32,361 nucleotides of DNA, taken from Rhodospirillales bacterium (GTDB lineage: Bacteria > Pseudomonadota > Alphaproteobacteria > Dongiales > Dongiaceae). How positions within the stretch are numbered: position 1 is the stretch's first letter; every line of letters begins with the position of its first letter. A program made the translations under genes and the position numbers. The DNA is taken from contig VFKA01000083.1 in NCBI GenBank assembly GCA_009885795.1, positions 1 through 32,361 of the forward strand. Direction: 5' to 3'. Positions 8,161 through 18,151 of the stretch are shown piece after piece. The notes beneath the pieces were generated by a model, which searched no databases, was not told the DNA's origin, and saw only the letters and a list, made by a program, of their open reading frames with translations.

Positions 8161-9450
8161 TTAGCCCCGGATGCCGCCGATATCCTCGCGCGCCGCGCGC
8201 GCGGCGGCGGCGATTTCGGCGATGGCGCGATAGCGGGGCGTCCCGACCATGAGCTCGCGCGCGAAGCGAAGGCAGCGCGTCTCGCAAAGCGCGCGGGCGT
8301 CCGGGTCCGCGATCCATTCGAGGTCGATGTTGTGGGCGAGCCCGAGGATGCGCCGGATCATCTTGGCGCCGGCAAACCCGAGCGTGTCGGCGAAGAGCCG
8401 CGCCATGTCGGTTTGCCGCTCGGCATCGAGCGCCGCCAGCGACGCCGGATCGGCGAACAACGCCGCCGGATAGGCATCGCCGCGTGCCTCGTGGCGCCAC
8501 AGCTCGACGAAATTCCGCTCGAACCGGCCCCAGAATTCCTCCATCGCCGACAACACCCATTCTTGGTACGCCTCGCGCGAATCCCCCGCGCCCGCGTGGC
8601 CGTCTTGCGCGAAGTAATTCAGCAGCAGATTGCCGACGATGGCGCCAAGATCGAAGCCCATGGGGCCGACGAAGGCGAACTCGCCGTCGATGACCCGCGT
8701 ATCCTTCTCGGTCACCATGATCGAGCCGGTGTGAAGGTCGCCATGGATGAGCGCCTCGGCCGAGTGCAGGAATTTGTTCTTGAGTCGCGACACGGCGAGC
8801 TTCAGTGCGGCATCGACCCGGAACTCGGCGGCGATGGCGTCCAGTTGCGGCGCCGTCCAGCGGTTGCGCGCGGCTACCATATAGGGTTCGGTGAAGATGA
8901 GATCCTCGGTGATTTTCGAGAGCGCCGAATTGCCGCAGAAGAGCGCGGTCATTGTTTTCTTCTCGGAGGCACCCATGCCGAGATCGGAGGTGAAGAAGAG
9001 CGTCCGCGCCGTGTACGCCGCCATGTGCTCGGCGAAAAGCGGGAAGCGCCTCGCCTCGATCATGGCGCGCCGCATGATGACATGGGGTGCCAAGCGCTCC
9101 ATGACGATCGCGTACATGCGCTCGTCATAGTGATAGAGACACGGCAGCCGGCCGGCGGCGTGCCTTCCATGCTCTTGCATCCACCGATATTCGAAGAAGG
9201 CGCGTGACAGCGGCATCGGCCAGCCCTCGCCGACGAGGCGCACATAAGGCAGCGACTGCTTGACGCAGAGCCCGCCCGCCGGCCCCTCGACCAGGAAGAC
9301 GAGGTTGAGGTTGCCGTCGCCGACCTCCTTCACGCGCCAATCTTGCGGCGCGCCGCCCAGCTCGGCGCGCGCCGCCGGCAGCCCCGCGAGATAGGCGGGG
9401 AGTGTGCGTTCGGTGAGCGGTTCGTAATCCGCGGGCGTGTCGAGGGGCAT
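8161..9450 (-). CDS. mtnK: S-methyl-5-thioribose kinase MtnK
   Basis: A 429-residue kinase of the choline-kinase-like fold that phosphorylates 5-methylthioribose, giving the substrate of MtnA. Visible motifs are the glycine-rich loop VGDGNLNLVF (43-52), the ATP-binding Lys in CVKQSLPYVR (61-71), the catalytic loop HGDLHTGS with D238 (236-243), and the metal-binding DGEFAFVGPMGFDLG (255-269). It is convergent with mtnA. The start at 9450 is 90 bases from the divergent tdh start. MtnA and MtnK handle the first steps of salvage from methylthioribose; the later enzymes (MtnB, C, D) are not in this window. Confidence 0.93.
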   Translation of the reverse strand: MPLDTPADYEPLTERTLPAYLAGLPAARAELGGAPQDWRVKEVGDGNLNLVFLVEGPAGGLCVKQSLPYVRLVGEGWPMPLSRAFFEYRWMQEHGRHAAGRLPCLYHYDERMYAIVMERLAPHVIMRRAMIEARRFPLFAEHMAAYTARTLFFTSDLGMGASEKKTMTALFCGNSALSKITEDLIFTEPYMVAARNRWTAPQLDAIAAEFRVDAALKLAVSRLKNKFLHSAEALIHGDLHTGSIMVTEKDTRVIDGEFAFVGPMGFDLGAIVGNLLLNYFAQDGHAGAGDSREAYQEWVLSAMEEFWGRFERNFVELWRHEARGDAYPAALFADPASLAALDAERQTDMARLFADTLGFAGAKMIRRILGLAHNIDLEWIADPDARALCETRCLRFARELMVGTPRYRAIAEIAAAARAAREDIGGIRG

Positions 9451-9500
9451 GGGTCGTCAGCGTAATCGTTGGTGCCGTGCGGTCGGCATCGGGATACCAT

Positions 9501-9527
9501 AGAGCCCGATCGCTTCGCATTGAAGCA
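9501..9527 (+). repeat. 27-bp dispersed repeat upstream of tdh
   Basis: Matches 14880-14906, upstream of the MBL gene, at 24 of 27 positions. Its last 17 bases match 17102-17118, near the doeA start, at 16 of 17 positions. It contains a small stem GCTTC/GAAGC. It sits 13 bases before the tdh start, so it would be part of the 5' untranslated RNA. Confidence 0.7.
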
Positions 9528-9540
9528 CGAGGAGGAACCC

Positions 9541-10561
9541 ATGGCGACCATGCGCGCGCTGGTGAAGCGCGAGGCCAAGCCCGGCATCTGGATGGAGGAG
9601 GTGCCGGTGCCGGCGCCCGGCTTCAACGAAGTCCTCATCGAGGTCGAGAAGACCGCGATCTGCGGCACCGACCTGCACATCTATAAGTGGGACGAGTGGT
9701 CCCAGCGCAATATCCGGCCGGGGCTCGTCATCGGCCATGAATTCGTCGGCCGCATCGCCGCGCTGGGCCAGGGCGTCGCCAACTACCGCGAAGGCGACCG
9801 GGTCTCGGCGGAAGGCCACATCACCTGCGGCGAGTGCCGCAACTGCCGCGCCGGGCGGCGGCATCTCTGCACCGACACGGTCGGCATCGGTGTCAACCGC
9901 AACGGCGCCTTCGCCGAATACGTGGTCGTGCCGGCGTCCAACCTCTGGCTTATCCCGCCGCAAATCCCTTCCGAGATCGCCGCCTTCTTCGATCCCTTCG
10001 GCAACGCCGTGCATTGCGCGCTCTCGTTCAACGTGGTGGGCGAGGACGTGCTCATCACCGGCGCCGGACCCATCGGCATCATGGCCGCCGGCATCTGCCG
10101 CCACATCGGCGCCCGCCACGTCGTCGTCACCGATGTGAATGATTACCGCCTCGGCCTCGCCGGCAAGATGGGCGCCACCTATCTCGTCAACGTCAAGGAG
10201 AAGACGCTTGCCGAGGCGATGCGCGAGCAGGACATCCGCGAAGGCTTCGACATCGGCCTCGAAATGTCGGGCAACCCCGGCGCCTTCAACGACATGCTGC
10301 GCCACATGTATCACGGCGGCCGGGTGGCGCTGCTCGGCATCCTGCCGTCGGACACGCGCATCGACTGGGACCAGGTGATCTTCAAGAGCCTGCACCTCAA
10401 AGGCATCTACGGCCGCGAGATGTTCGAGACCTGGTACAAGATGACGCAGATGGTCCTGGGCGGGCTCGATCTCTCGCCCGTGCTCACCCACCGCCTTAGG
10501 ATCGACGATTTCGAAACCGGCTTCAAGCTCATGGCGGCGGGGGAATGCGGCAAGGTGGTCT

Positions 10562-10575
<14 letters not shown>
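9541..10575 (+). CDS. tdh: L-threonine 3-dehydrogenase
   Basis: A 344-residue zinc-dependent medium-chain dehydrogenase that oxidises L-threonine to 2-amino-3-ketobutyrate with NAD. Catalytic zinc ligands are C41 ([11 protein letters not shown]), H66 and E67 (IGHEFVG). The structural zinc site is C96, C99, C102 and C110. The nucleotide fold GAGPIG lies near 180-185. The start at 9541 follows an AGGAGG-like ribosome binding site (GAGGAGGAACCC-ATG) and gives the standard N terminus. It overlaps kbl by 14 bases, the classic tdh-kbl threonine-to-glycine operon. Confidence 0.96.
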
Positions 10576-11773
<1,198 letters not shown>

Positions 11774-11831
11774 GGGTGGGGATGGTCGCGAGCAAGCCAG
11801 AGCATAGGTGGTGGGCGCAACGGTTCTTCGC

Positions 11832-11931
11832 GCTTCGAGACGCCGGCTTCACCGGCTCCTCAGCGTGAGGAATCCACGGAAGCCCCCTCGTCCTGAGGAG
11901 CGCCCGAGAGGGCGCGTCTCGAAGGACGAGG
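11832..11931. repeat. Paired inverted REP-like element downstream of kbl
   Basis: Two palindromic units lie back to back. 11832-11870 starts CTTCGAGACGCCGG and ends CTCAGCGTGAGG. 11886-11931 has arms CCTCGTCC/GGACGAGG and an inner GCGCCC...GGGCGC stem. The same two-part element with different inner stems is at 23121-23232. It probably acts as a transcript-end structure; there is no T-run. Confidence 0.8.
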
Positions 11932-11969
11932 CCAAGGCGATTCTCGAAACCGGCGTCACTACCTTGACC

Positions 11970-12071
11970 ATGGCGGAGGCGCGGGCGATGTCGGAGGCTT
12001 GGCAGCGCCGGCTGGGCCGCCGCAAGCTCTCGGACAGCGCCGTGCCGATCCTTAAAGACCGCCAACGGTGA
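11970..12071 (+). CDS. Very short hypothetical protein or gene remnant
   Basis: A 33-residue frame (MAEARAMSEAWQRRLGRR...) rich in Ala, Arg and Lys, ending before the convergent dehydrogenase gene. The frame stays open upstream only through the REP-like element, so the upstream part is not credible coding. The ending 'KLSDSAVPILKDRQR' resembles the C terminus of a real small protein, but I cannot name it. It may be the tail of a gene whose front was replaced by the repeat. Confidence 0.25.
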   Translation: MAEARAMSEAWQRRLGRRKLSDSAVPILKDRQR

Positions 12072-12117
12072 CGCAGCGTTAGCCGCGAGATCGGCGTCGT
12101 CCGCTGGGACCCGCCCT

Positions 12118-13341
12118 TCACCCCGCGACCAAATTCGTCTCGCGGTAGCCGCGGCTGACGACGGCCGACACTTCGCACTTGAGCCACGCCTTGTCTCGAC
12201 CCCTCTCGCCGAACCGCGCCGGAGCGAAATTCGTCGCGTCGAAGCGCGGCGCCGTTCCCGCCACCATGTCGGCAACCATGTGCCCGACGGCGGCGGAATA
12301 GGTGACGCCGCCCGAGTTCATCGCCGTCGCCAGCCACAAGCCTTCGATGCCGGGCGCCGGTCCGACCAGCGGCCGGTCGTCGGGGGTGAAGGATTCCGGG
12401 CCATTCACAAAACGCCGCACCGGTGCCGCCTCCAGCGCCGGGAAGATCGAAACCGCGCGCTCGACATAGGGCGCGATCTTGTCCCAGTCCTCGGGCAGCA
12501 GCGTGAAGGCGAAAGGCTCGGGCAGCGCGCCCGCGTCGATCGTCTTGGCGTTCTCGTCGAAGAAACCCACCATCATCGCGCCCACCTCCTCGCGCCCATA
12601 GATGAGATCCTCCGGCCCCACGAACGAGATCGTGCCGCGCGGCAGGCGCGGGGTCACGCCGCAGATCAGGTAGAAGTGTTCGCACGCCCACTGCGCGAGA
12701 TGGATCCCGAGCGGCGTCAGCAGCCCGCGCGACCACAAGCCCGCCGCGATCACCACCTCGTCCGCCGCCATCTTCCCCTCGGATGTCTCGATGCCGGCGA
12801 TCCGCCCGCCGGTCGTCGTCAATCCCAGAACTTTGCAATTCTCGACGATCCCGGCGCCGACGCGCTGGGCCGCCTTGGCGTAAGCGGCGGTCAGGTCCGC
12901 CGGGTTCAACCGGCCGGAAAGAGGATTCATCCACGCCGCCGCGATGGAATCGGCGCGCAACAGCGGATGCAGCCTCGCCGCTTCCCTTCCGTCGATCATG
13001 CGGGCGGCGACGCCGCGCGCCTCCGCCTGTTCCTGGTAGCCTTCGAGGCCGCGAATGGCGGCGGCCCCATGGGCGAGGAACAGGCGCCCGGTATGGAGCC
13101 ATCCGGTTTCCTGCCCGGTCTCGGCGGTCAGGCGCTTGATGGTGTCGAAGGCGTAGAGCACCGCCTCGTCATGCGTCGGCCCCGGCCGCCAGGTGATATT
13201 GCCGGCCGAATGCCAGGTGGTGCCGGAGCCGAGACGGTCGCGCTCCACAAGCGTCACCTCGCCCAAGCCCCGCTCCGCCAGATGCCAGGCGACGCCGCAC
13301 CCCACCACGCCGCCGCCGACCACGACGATCTTCCGCGCCAT
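12118..13341 (-). CDS. Dimethylglycine/sarcosine dehydrogenase-like FAD oxidoreductase
   Basis: A 407-residue DAO-fold flavoprotein. It has IVVVGGGVVGCGVAWHL (5-21) for FAD and GSGTTWHSAG (39-48), where H44 matches the histidine that carries covalent FAD in dimethylglycine and sarcosine dehydrogenases. GPESFTPDDRPLVGPAPG and AMNSGGVTYSAAVGHMVAD in the C-terminal part are typical of that group. It has only the FAD half; the folate-binding GcvT-like half of DMGDH is absent. Its start (13341) shares one base with the stop of the beta-helix gene upstream (TGATG), so they are coupled. The likely substrate is an N-methylated or other secondary amino acid, but this is unproven. Confidence 0.85.
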   Translation of the reverse strand: MARKIVVVGGGVVGCGVAWHLAERGLGEVTLVERDRLGSGTTWHSAGNITWRPGPTHDEAVLYAFDTIKRLTAETGQETGWLHTGRLFLAHGAAAIRGLEGYQEQAEARGVAARMIDGREAARLHPLLRADSIAAAWMNPLSGRLNPADLTAAYAKAAQRVGAGIVENCKVLGLTTTGGRIAGIETSEGKMAADEVVIAAGLWSRGLLTPLGIHLAQWACEHFYLICGVTPRLPRGTISFVGPEDLIYGREEVGAMMVGFFDENAKTIDAGALPEPFAFTLLPEDWDKIAPYVERAVSIFPALEAAPVRRFVNGPESFTPDDRPLVGPAPGIEGLWLATAMNSGGVTYSAAVGHMVADMVAGTAPRFDATNFAPARFGERGRDKAWLKCEVSAVVSRGYRETNLVAG

Positions 13342-14840
13342 CACGCCTGCCTCACGCCCGCCGACCACGCTTCCAGTTCCGGCACGGCGATGAGACCATC
13401 CGCCTGCCACGCGCCGGCGTTTCCGCCCGCGGCGATGGTGAAAAAAGTTCCATCGGGCGCCTCGACCAGGATCTCGCGGGCCGCGCCCAAGATCTTGGCT
13501 CCGGGCAGGGGCCTGAAATCGCCATTCCTGGCGTCCCGGAAGACCGCGCTATCCAGATGCTCGCCGGTCGGCTCCTGGCCGAACTCGCGCGGCAGCCACG
13601 GGAAATCCGGGTGATTCGAGAAGTTGCGGTCGAGCGCCATCTTCGGACTGTCCCAATCGAACCCTTCGATGTAGCTGGTGGCGGCGCAAGGGTTGGCGCC
13701 ATCCGGGCCGGCCGCGTGGTCCTCCGGTCGGCAGAAGACCGACACGTTGTTGAAGAATTTGAGGCGTTTGGAACTCACCAGCGCGTCGTCGTCCCCGGCG
13801 ATCAGCGGGCAACGCAGGTACCAGCTGTTGTTGAACACGTAAGTGGGCGACGCGGTACGCAAATAGGGCCTATCGCCGAACTCCTCGAATTTCAGCACCT
13901 TGCCGCGCGTGTTCACCGGCCCGCCCTGGCGCTCGGTGAACCAGCCGCGGTTGCCGTAGATGTACCACGGCCCGCCGCGCACGCGTTCCAGCGAGAACCA
14001 CGCATGGCAGTCGAGAAACCGGTTGTGGCGCGCGTGCAGGTTCCTGGCGTGCCCCTCCGGCTCGATCGGGTTGTCGCGCACGCGGATGAAATCGTTGTCG
14101 TGGATGAAGAGGCCGATATTGCGGCTCAGGAGCTCCGCCTCGAACCTCTTCTCGTGCAGGCCCTTGGTCACCCAGGCGACGATGCCGTTGTAGCAGTCCA
14201 TCACCGTATTGTGGCGAAAGAACAGCCGCCCGCCGATATTGGCGCTGCCGAAGAGGGCGCCCGCGAAATAGCGCCTGGTTCCCTGGCCGTCCTCCTGGCC
14301 GTGCGCCTCGCGCCAGTCGATGGTTCGCCACAGATCGTGGCCGGGCGAGGTGTCCTGCTGCCACCGATTGCGCTCGACGACGATGTCGTGCGACCGGTCG
14401 CGCGGGACATGGTCGCGCACGAAAAGCGCGAAAGTGCCGCCGGCGATACGATTGCCGGCGAAGGTCAGGTGCCGGACGTTCTCGGCATAGACGGCGAGCG
14501 GCCAGCAATCGGCGATATCGAGATCGGCGATGGTGACGTGCGCAAGCCCGCGCATGCGCAAGAAACACCAATCGCCGGCGTTGGGCAGCCGCGCGTTCTT
14601 GTTGCTGGCCGGCGCGGGCGGGCCGAGATCGTCGGCATCGGGATGGCGGTCGCCGCGCACCAGGGCGCCTTCGAGCCCGCGGATGGTGAGCGGCGCGCCC
14701 AGGGTGCCGCCCTGCCTCAACACCACCGGCTTGGTCACCTTGTGCAGGCCGGGGCCAAGCTCGATGACGTCGCCGGCCCGGGCTCGGTCGGCGAAGTCCT
14801 GGATCAAGTCGGTGCCGGGATCGACACGAAGAACGGCCAT
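13341..14840 (-). CDS. Right-handed parallel beta-helix protein
   Basis: A 499-residue protein with repeated short strands and Asn-rich turns (for example FAGNRI, VVERNRW, FRHNTVMDCYNG, IHDNDFIRVRDN, ARHNRFLDCHAW, FNNSWYLR, FFNNVSVF). This is the pattern of pectate-lyase-like right-handed beta-helices, roughly residues 60-430. No signal peptide or membrane segment is seen, which is unusual because most such proteins are exported. The N terminus (DLIQDFADRARAGDVIELGPG) matches the usual entry strand of carbohydrate-active beta-helix proteins. It is the first gene of a coupled pair with the FAD oxidoreductase. I cannot assign a substrate. Confidence 0.8.
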   Translation of the reverse strand: MAVLRVDPGTDLIQDFADRARAGDVIELGPGLHKVTKPVVLRQGGTLGAPLTIRGLEGALVRGDRHPDADDLGPPAPASNKNARLPNAGDWCFLRMRGLAHVTIADLDIADCWPLAVYAENVRHLTFAGNRIAGGTFALFVRDHVPRDRSHDIVVERNRWQQDTSPGHDLWRTIDWREAHGQEDGQGTRRYFAGALFGSANIGGRLFFRHNTVMDCYNGIVAWVTKGLHEKRFEAELLSRNIGLFIHDNDFIRVRDNPIEPEGHARNLHARHNRFLDCHAWFSLERVRGGPWYIYGNRGWFTERQGGPVNTRGKVLKFEEFGDRPYLRTASPTYVFNNSWYLRCPLIAGDDDALVSSKRLKFFNNVSVFCRPEDHAAGPDGANPCAATSYIEGFDWDSPKMALDRNFSNHPDFPWLPREFGQEPTGEHLDSAVFRDARNGDFRPLPGAKILGAAREILVEAPDGTFFTIAAGGNAGAWQADGLIAVPELEAWSAGVRQA

Positions 14841-14879
14841 GGTCTATTTTATCGGTTGTGATTCCAGCGGATCATCATT

Positions 14880-14906
14880 AGAGCCTGATCGGCTCGCATT
14901 GAAGCA
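14880..14906 (+). repeat. 27-bp dispersed repeat upstream of the MBL gene
   Basis: The partner of 9501-9527 (24 of 27 identical). It lies 25 bases before the MBL start, so like the first copy it sits in the 5' region of a gene. Confidence 0.7.
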
Positions 14907-14931
14907 TTTTGTGCCTCGAACGGAATCGATC

Positions 14932-15795
14932 ATGCAAGCCGACATTCGCGCCTTCTTCGACGAAGAGACCTTCACCGTCAGCTACGTCATCGCCGATCCG
15001 GCGGCGGGACGGGCCGCGATCCTCGATTCCGTCCTCGATTACAACCCGGCCGCCGGGCGCACGTCCACCCGCTCGGCCGATTCCATCGTCGCTCATGTCC
15101 GCGAGCGCGGGTTCGCGGTCGATTGGATTTTGGAGACTCATGTCCATGCCGACCACCTGACCGCCGCAAGCTATCTGAAGGAGAAGCTCGGCGGGCGTCT
15201 CGCCATCGGGGCCAAGGTCGCGACGGTGCAGCAGACCTTTGCCAAGCTCTACAATCTCGGCCCGGATTTCAAGGTCGACGGCAGCCAGTTCGACCGCCTG
15301 TTCGCCGACGGCGAGACCTTCGGCATCGGCGGCATCGAGGTCCGAATCATGGCGACGCCCGGCCACACCCCGGCCTGCGTTACCTATGTCCTCGCCGAAG
15401 CCGCCTTCGTCGGCGACACCATGTTCATGCCCGATTACGGCTCGGCGCGTTGCGATTTTCCCGGCGGCGACGCGCGCACGCTTTACCGCTCGATCCAGCG
15501 CATTTTCGCGCTGCCGCCGGCGACGCGGCTCTACTTGTTGCACGACTACAAGGCGCCGGGCCGCGACCGTTATGCCTGGGAGACGAGCGTGGCCGAGCAG
15601 CGGGCCAAGAACATCCACCTCCACGACGGCATCGGCGAGAATGACTTCGTGAAACTCCGTACCGAGCGCGACCGTACGCTCACCATGCCGAAGCTCATCC
15701 TGCCGGCGGTCCAGGTGAACATGCGCGCCGGGTCCATGCCGCCGCCCGAATCGAACGGGACTTCGTATTTGAAGATCCCGCTGAACGCGTTCTGA
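14932..15795 (+). CDS. MBL-fold hydrolase, persulfide dioxygenase-like
   Basis: A 287-residue metallo-beta-lactamase-fold protein. The metal motif THVHADH is at 69-75 (H70, H72, D74, H75), with H145 (TPGHTPA), D162 (GDTMF) and H204 (LLHDYK). The segment MPDYGSARCDFPGGDA (166-181) is characteristic of the ETHE1/Blh persulfide dioxygenase branch, which oxidises glutathione persulfide to sulfite with a mononuclear iron. No rhodanese domain is fused. The start at 14932 is chosen because the frame upstream runs through an unrelated repeat. It is probably a sulfide-detoxification enzyme, though other MBL roles are possible. Confidence 0.85.
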   Translation: MQADIRAFFDEETFTVSYVIADPAAGRAAILDSVLDYNPAAGRTSTRSADSIVAHVRERGFAVDWILETHVHADHLTAASYLKEKLGGRLAIGAKVATVQQTFAKLYNLGPDFKVDGSQFDRLFADGETFGIGGIEVRIMATPGHTPACVTYVLAEAAFVGDTMFMPDYGSARCDFPGGDARTLYRSIQRIFALPPATRLYLLHDYKAPGRDRYAWETSVAEQRAKNIHLHDGIGENDFVKLRTERDRTLTMPKLILPAVQVNMRAGSMPPPESNGTSYLKIPLNAF

Positions 15796-15810
15796 CGGGA
15801 GGCCGCCACA

Positions 15811-15870
15811 CTCATGCTTCGACAAGCTCAGCATGAGGCCCTCATCCTGAGCCTGTCGAAGGATGAGGGC
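15811..15870. repeat. Two REP-like palindromes, back to back
   Basis: The left palindrome has arms 15811-15817/15831-15837 (CTCATGC/GCATGAG). The right has arms 15838-15847/15861-15870 (GCCCTCATCC/GGATGAGGGC). Their loops are TTCGACAAGCTCA and TGAGCCTGTCGAA, reverse complements of each other except at one base, so the units are in opposite orientation. They lie between the convergent MBL and doeA genes and could act as a two-way transcript end. Confidence 0.85.
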
Positions 15871-15897
15871 CGACTCAGGTATCCGTGATTCTTGCCC

Positions 15898-17070
15898 CTA
15901 CCCCTTCAAATAGAGCGCCTGGGGCACGCGGGCGAAGGGCTCGCCGCCGGATGGCGTGACCCGGAAACACTCGCTTACCTCGAAGCCCCAATCGTCCATC
16001 CAGATACCGGGGATGCAGTGGAGCGTCATGTCGGCTTGGAGCACGGTCCTGTCGCCGGGCCGCAGGCTCAGCGTGTGCTCGCCCCAATCGGGCGGATAGT
16101 TGAGCCCGACCGAATAGCCGATGCGCGATTCCTTGGTAAGCCCGCTCTTGGCGATCGCGCGCCGCCAGGCCGCCTCGACCTCCTCGGCGGTGACGCCGGG
16201 CCTGGCCGCCTCGAGCGCCGCGTTCAGCCCCTCGACGACCGCGGCGGCGGTATCGGCCAGCCTAGGCGGCGGCGAACCTAGGAACATGGTCCGGGCCATC
16301 GGGCAATGATAGCGGTGGCGGCAGGCGGCGAGTTCCAGGATCGTCGCCTCGCCCGCGACGAAAGGCCGGTCGGACCAGGTGAGATGCGGCGTCGAGGTGC
16401 CGATGCCGGTGGGCAGCATCGGCACGAACGCGGTGTAGTCGCCGCCGAACTCGGGCGTGCCCTCGATCTCGGCCTTGTAGATGAGCGCCGCCGCGTCGCA
16501 TTGGCGCACCCCCGGCCGGATCGCCTCGAACGCGGTCGCCATCACCTTTTCGACGATCCGCGCCGCCTCGCTCATGTATTGCAGCTCGCGCGGCGACTTC
16601 ACGACCCGGACCCAGTTGACGAGCGCGGTCGCGTCCTTGAACCGCGCATTGGGCAGGCCGCGCGTCAAGGCCCCGACCGCGGCGGCGGTGAAATAATAGG
16701 CGTCCATCTCGAGGCCGATGACGCCCCGCCCCAACCCCCGCCGCTCGATCTCTTCGGCGATGAAGTCCATGGGGTGGCGCTCGGTCGATTGCACATAGCG
16801 GTCGGGGTAGCCGACGATGTTGCCGTGGTCGAGAAATGTCGTGACCTTGGCTCCGTTGGCGTCCATGAGGCGCACGATGACGACCGGCTCGGCCAGCGCC
16901 GCCGAGACCACGGCCACCTGCGGCGTATAGAACGACCAGCCGTCATAGCCGGTCAGATAGTTCATGTTGGCGGGATCGGCGGCCAGCAGCGTGTCGATGC
17001 CGGCCGCCGCCATGCGCGTCTTCACCTTGTCGATGCGCGCGAGATACTCGTGTCTCTCGAATACGGGCAT
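15898..17070 (-). CDS. doeA: Ectoine hydrolase DoeA
   Basis: A 390-residue M24-fold protein very close to DoeA (EutD), which opens the ectoine ring to N-alpha-acetyl-2,4-diaminobutyrate. Recognised stretches are DPANMNYLTGYDGWSFY (32-48), RLMDANGAK (67-75), YPDRYVQSTERHPMDF (88-103), GGDYTAFVPMLPTG (209-222), RYHCPMARTMFLG (253-265) and NYPPDWGEHTLSLRP (324-338). Unlike the DddP-like protein, it lacks the metal-binding aspartates of M24 peptidases at the usual places (ELAACRHRYH instead of FDTD), as in creatinase-like members. The start at 17070 was chosen over upstream ATG codons: 17082 directly abuts the GGAGG, while 17070 leaves 12 bases. It is divergent from the monooxygenase-doeB pair. 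Confidence 0.92.
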   Translation of the reverse strand: MPVFERHEYLARIDKVKTRMAAAGIDTLLAADPANMNYLTGYDGWSFYTPQVAVVSAALAEPVVIVRLMDANGAKVTTFLDHGNIVGYPDRYVQSTERHPMDFIAEEIERRGLGRGVIGLEMDAYYFTAAAVGALTRGLPNARFKDATALVNWVRVVKSPRELQYMSEAARIVEKVMATAFEAIRPGVRQCDAAALIYKAEIEGTPEFGGDYTAFVPMLPTGIGTSTPHLTWSDRPFVAGEATILELAACRHRYHCPMARTMFLGSPPPRLADTAAAVVEGLNAALEAARPGVTAEEVEAAWRRAIAKSGLTKESRIGYSVGLNYPPDWGEHTLSLRPGDRTVLQADMTLHCIPGIWMDDWGFEVSECFRVTPSGGEPFARVPQALYLKG

Positions 17071-17101
17071 GGCGGCCAACATCCTCCATGAATGCGAATC
17101 A

Positions 17102-17118
17102 CGCTTCACATTGAAGCA
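17102..17118 (+). repeat. Partial copy of the 27-bp dispersed repeat
   Basis: Matches the last 17 bases of the repeat at 9501-9527 with one mismatch. It lies in the doeA/monooxygenase divergent intergenic region. Confidence 0.5.
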
Positions 17119-17168
17119 CGCGGCGTTGCAAAGTAAAGTGATCGGGCATTGTCGAGGATGATCATTTT

Positions 17169-18137
17169 ATGTCTCTTTCCACCCGCCTCACCGAGCGCTT
17201 CGGAATCAAGCATCCGGTCATCTCGGCGCCGATGGCGTTCGCCGCCGGCGGCGCGCTCGCCGGCGCGGTCGGCGCGGCCGGCGGGCTGGGGTTGATCGGC
17301 GGGGGCTATGGCGACGCGGCCTGGCTCGACGAACAGTTCGCCGCCGCCGGCAACCAGCCGGTCGGATGCGGGTTCATCACCTGGTCGCTGCGGAAGTCCC
17401 CTGAGATTCTCGATGCGGTGCTCGCGCGCAACCCCAAGGCGGTGTTCCTCTCCTTCGACGATCCCGAGCCGTTCGCGTCGCTCATCCGCGCCCGGTCCAT
17501 CCCCGTCATCTGCCAGGTGCAGACGGTGCGCGACGCCGCCCGCGCCATCGACATCGGCGCGGACGTGGTGGTGGCGCAAGGGTCCGAGGCGGGCGGGCAT
17601 GGCGAACGGCGGGCGACGATGACGCTCGTGCCCGAAATCGCCGACCTCATCGCCTCGCGCTCGCCAGCGACGCTGCTCTGCGCCGCCGGCGGAATCGCCG
17701 ATGGCCGCGGGCTTGCCGCCTGTCTCATGCTGGGCGCGGACGGGGCCGTGATCGGCTCGCGCTTCTGGGCCTCGCGCGAAGCGCTGGTGCATCCCAATAT
17801 GCATCGGGCGGCGCTCGCCGCCTGCGGCGACGACACCACCCGCTCCAGCGTCATGGACATCGCGCGCCGGATCGACTGGCCGCCGCGATTCACGGCGCGG
17901 GTGTTGCGCAATTCCTTCACCGACCGCTGGCATGGGCGCGAGGAGGACTTGCGCGCCAACGCCGACGAGGAAGCGGCGCGCTGGCGCAAGGCCTGGGCCG
18001 AGGGCGATGTCGATGTCGCCAACACCTTTGTCGGCGAGGCGGCCGGCCTCATCCACGCGATCGAACCCGCGGGCGAGATCCTGGATCGCATCGTGCGCGA
18101 GGCCGAAGCCGCGATTCAGGGCCGGAGCCGAATTTGA
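17169..18137 (+). CDS. Nitronate monooxygenase-like FMN protein
   Basis: A 322-residue TIM-barrel flavoprotein of the nitronate monooxygenase (2-nitropropane dioxygenase) family. It has PVISAPMAFAAGG (16-28) for FMN, VVAQGSEAGGHG (134-145) with the likely catalytic base H144, AAGGIADGRGLAACLMLGADGAVIGSRF (about 172-199) for phosphate binding, and a C-terminal helical part. These enzymes oxidise alkyl nitronates such as propionate 3-nitronate; many members have unknown substrates. It lies 14 bases before doeB on the same strand, so it is probably in the same transcript. Such a gene is not a usual part of the doe cluster. Confidence 0.88.
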   Translation: MSLSTRLTERFGIKHPVISAPMAFAAGGALAGAVGAAGGLGLIGGGYGDAAWLDEQFAAAGNQPVGCGFITWSLRKSPEILDAVLARNPKAVFLSFDDPEPFASLIRARSIPVICQVQTVRDAARAIDIGADVVVAQGSEAGGHGERRATMTLVPEIADLIASRSPATLLCAAGGIADGRGLAACLMLGADGAVIGSRFWASREALVHPNMHRAALAACGDDTTRSSVMDIARRIDWPPRFTARVLRNSFTDRWHGREEDLRANADEEAARWRKAWAEGDVDVANTFVGEAAGLIHAIEPAGEILDRIVREAEAAIQGRSRI

Positions 18138-18151
18138 CGGAGGCATGAACC

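Noticed and set aside
11808-11969. Extended N terminus for the small frame ending at 12071
   Set aside because: This part is the REP-like element read as protein; only the last 33 residues could be genuine.
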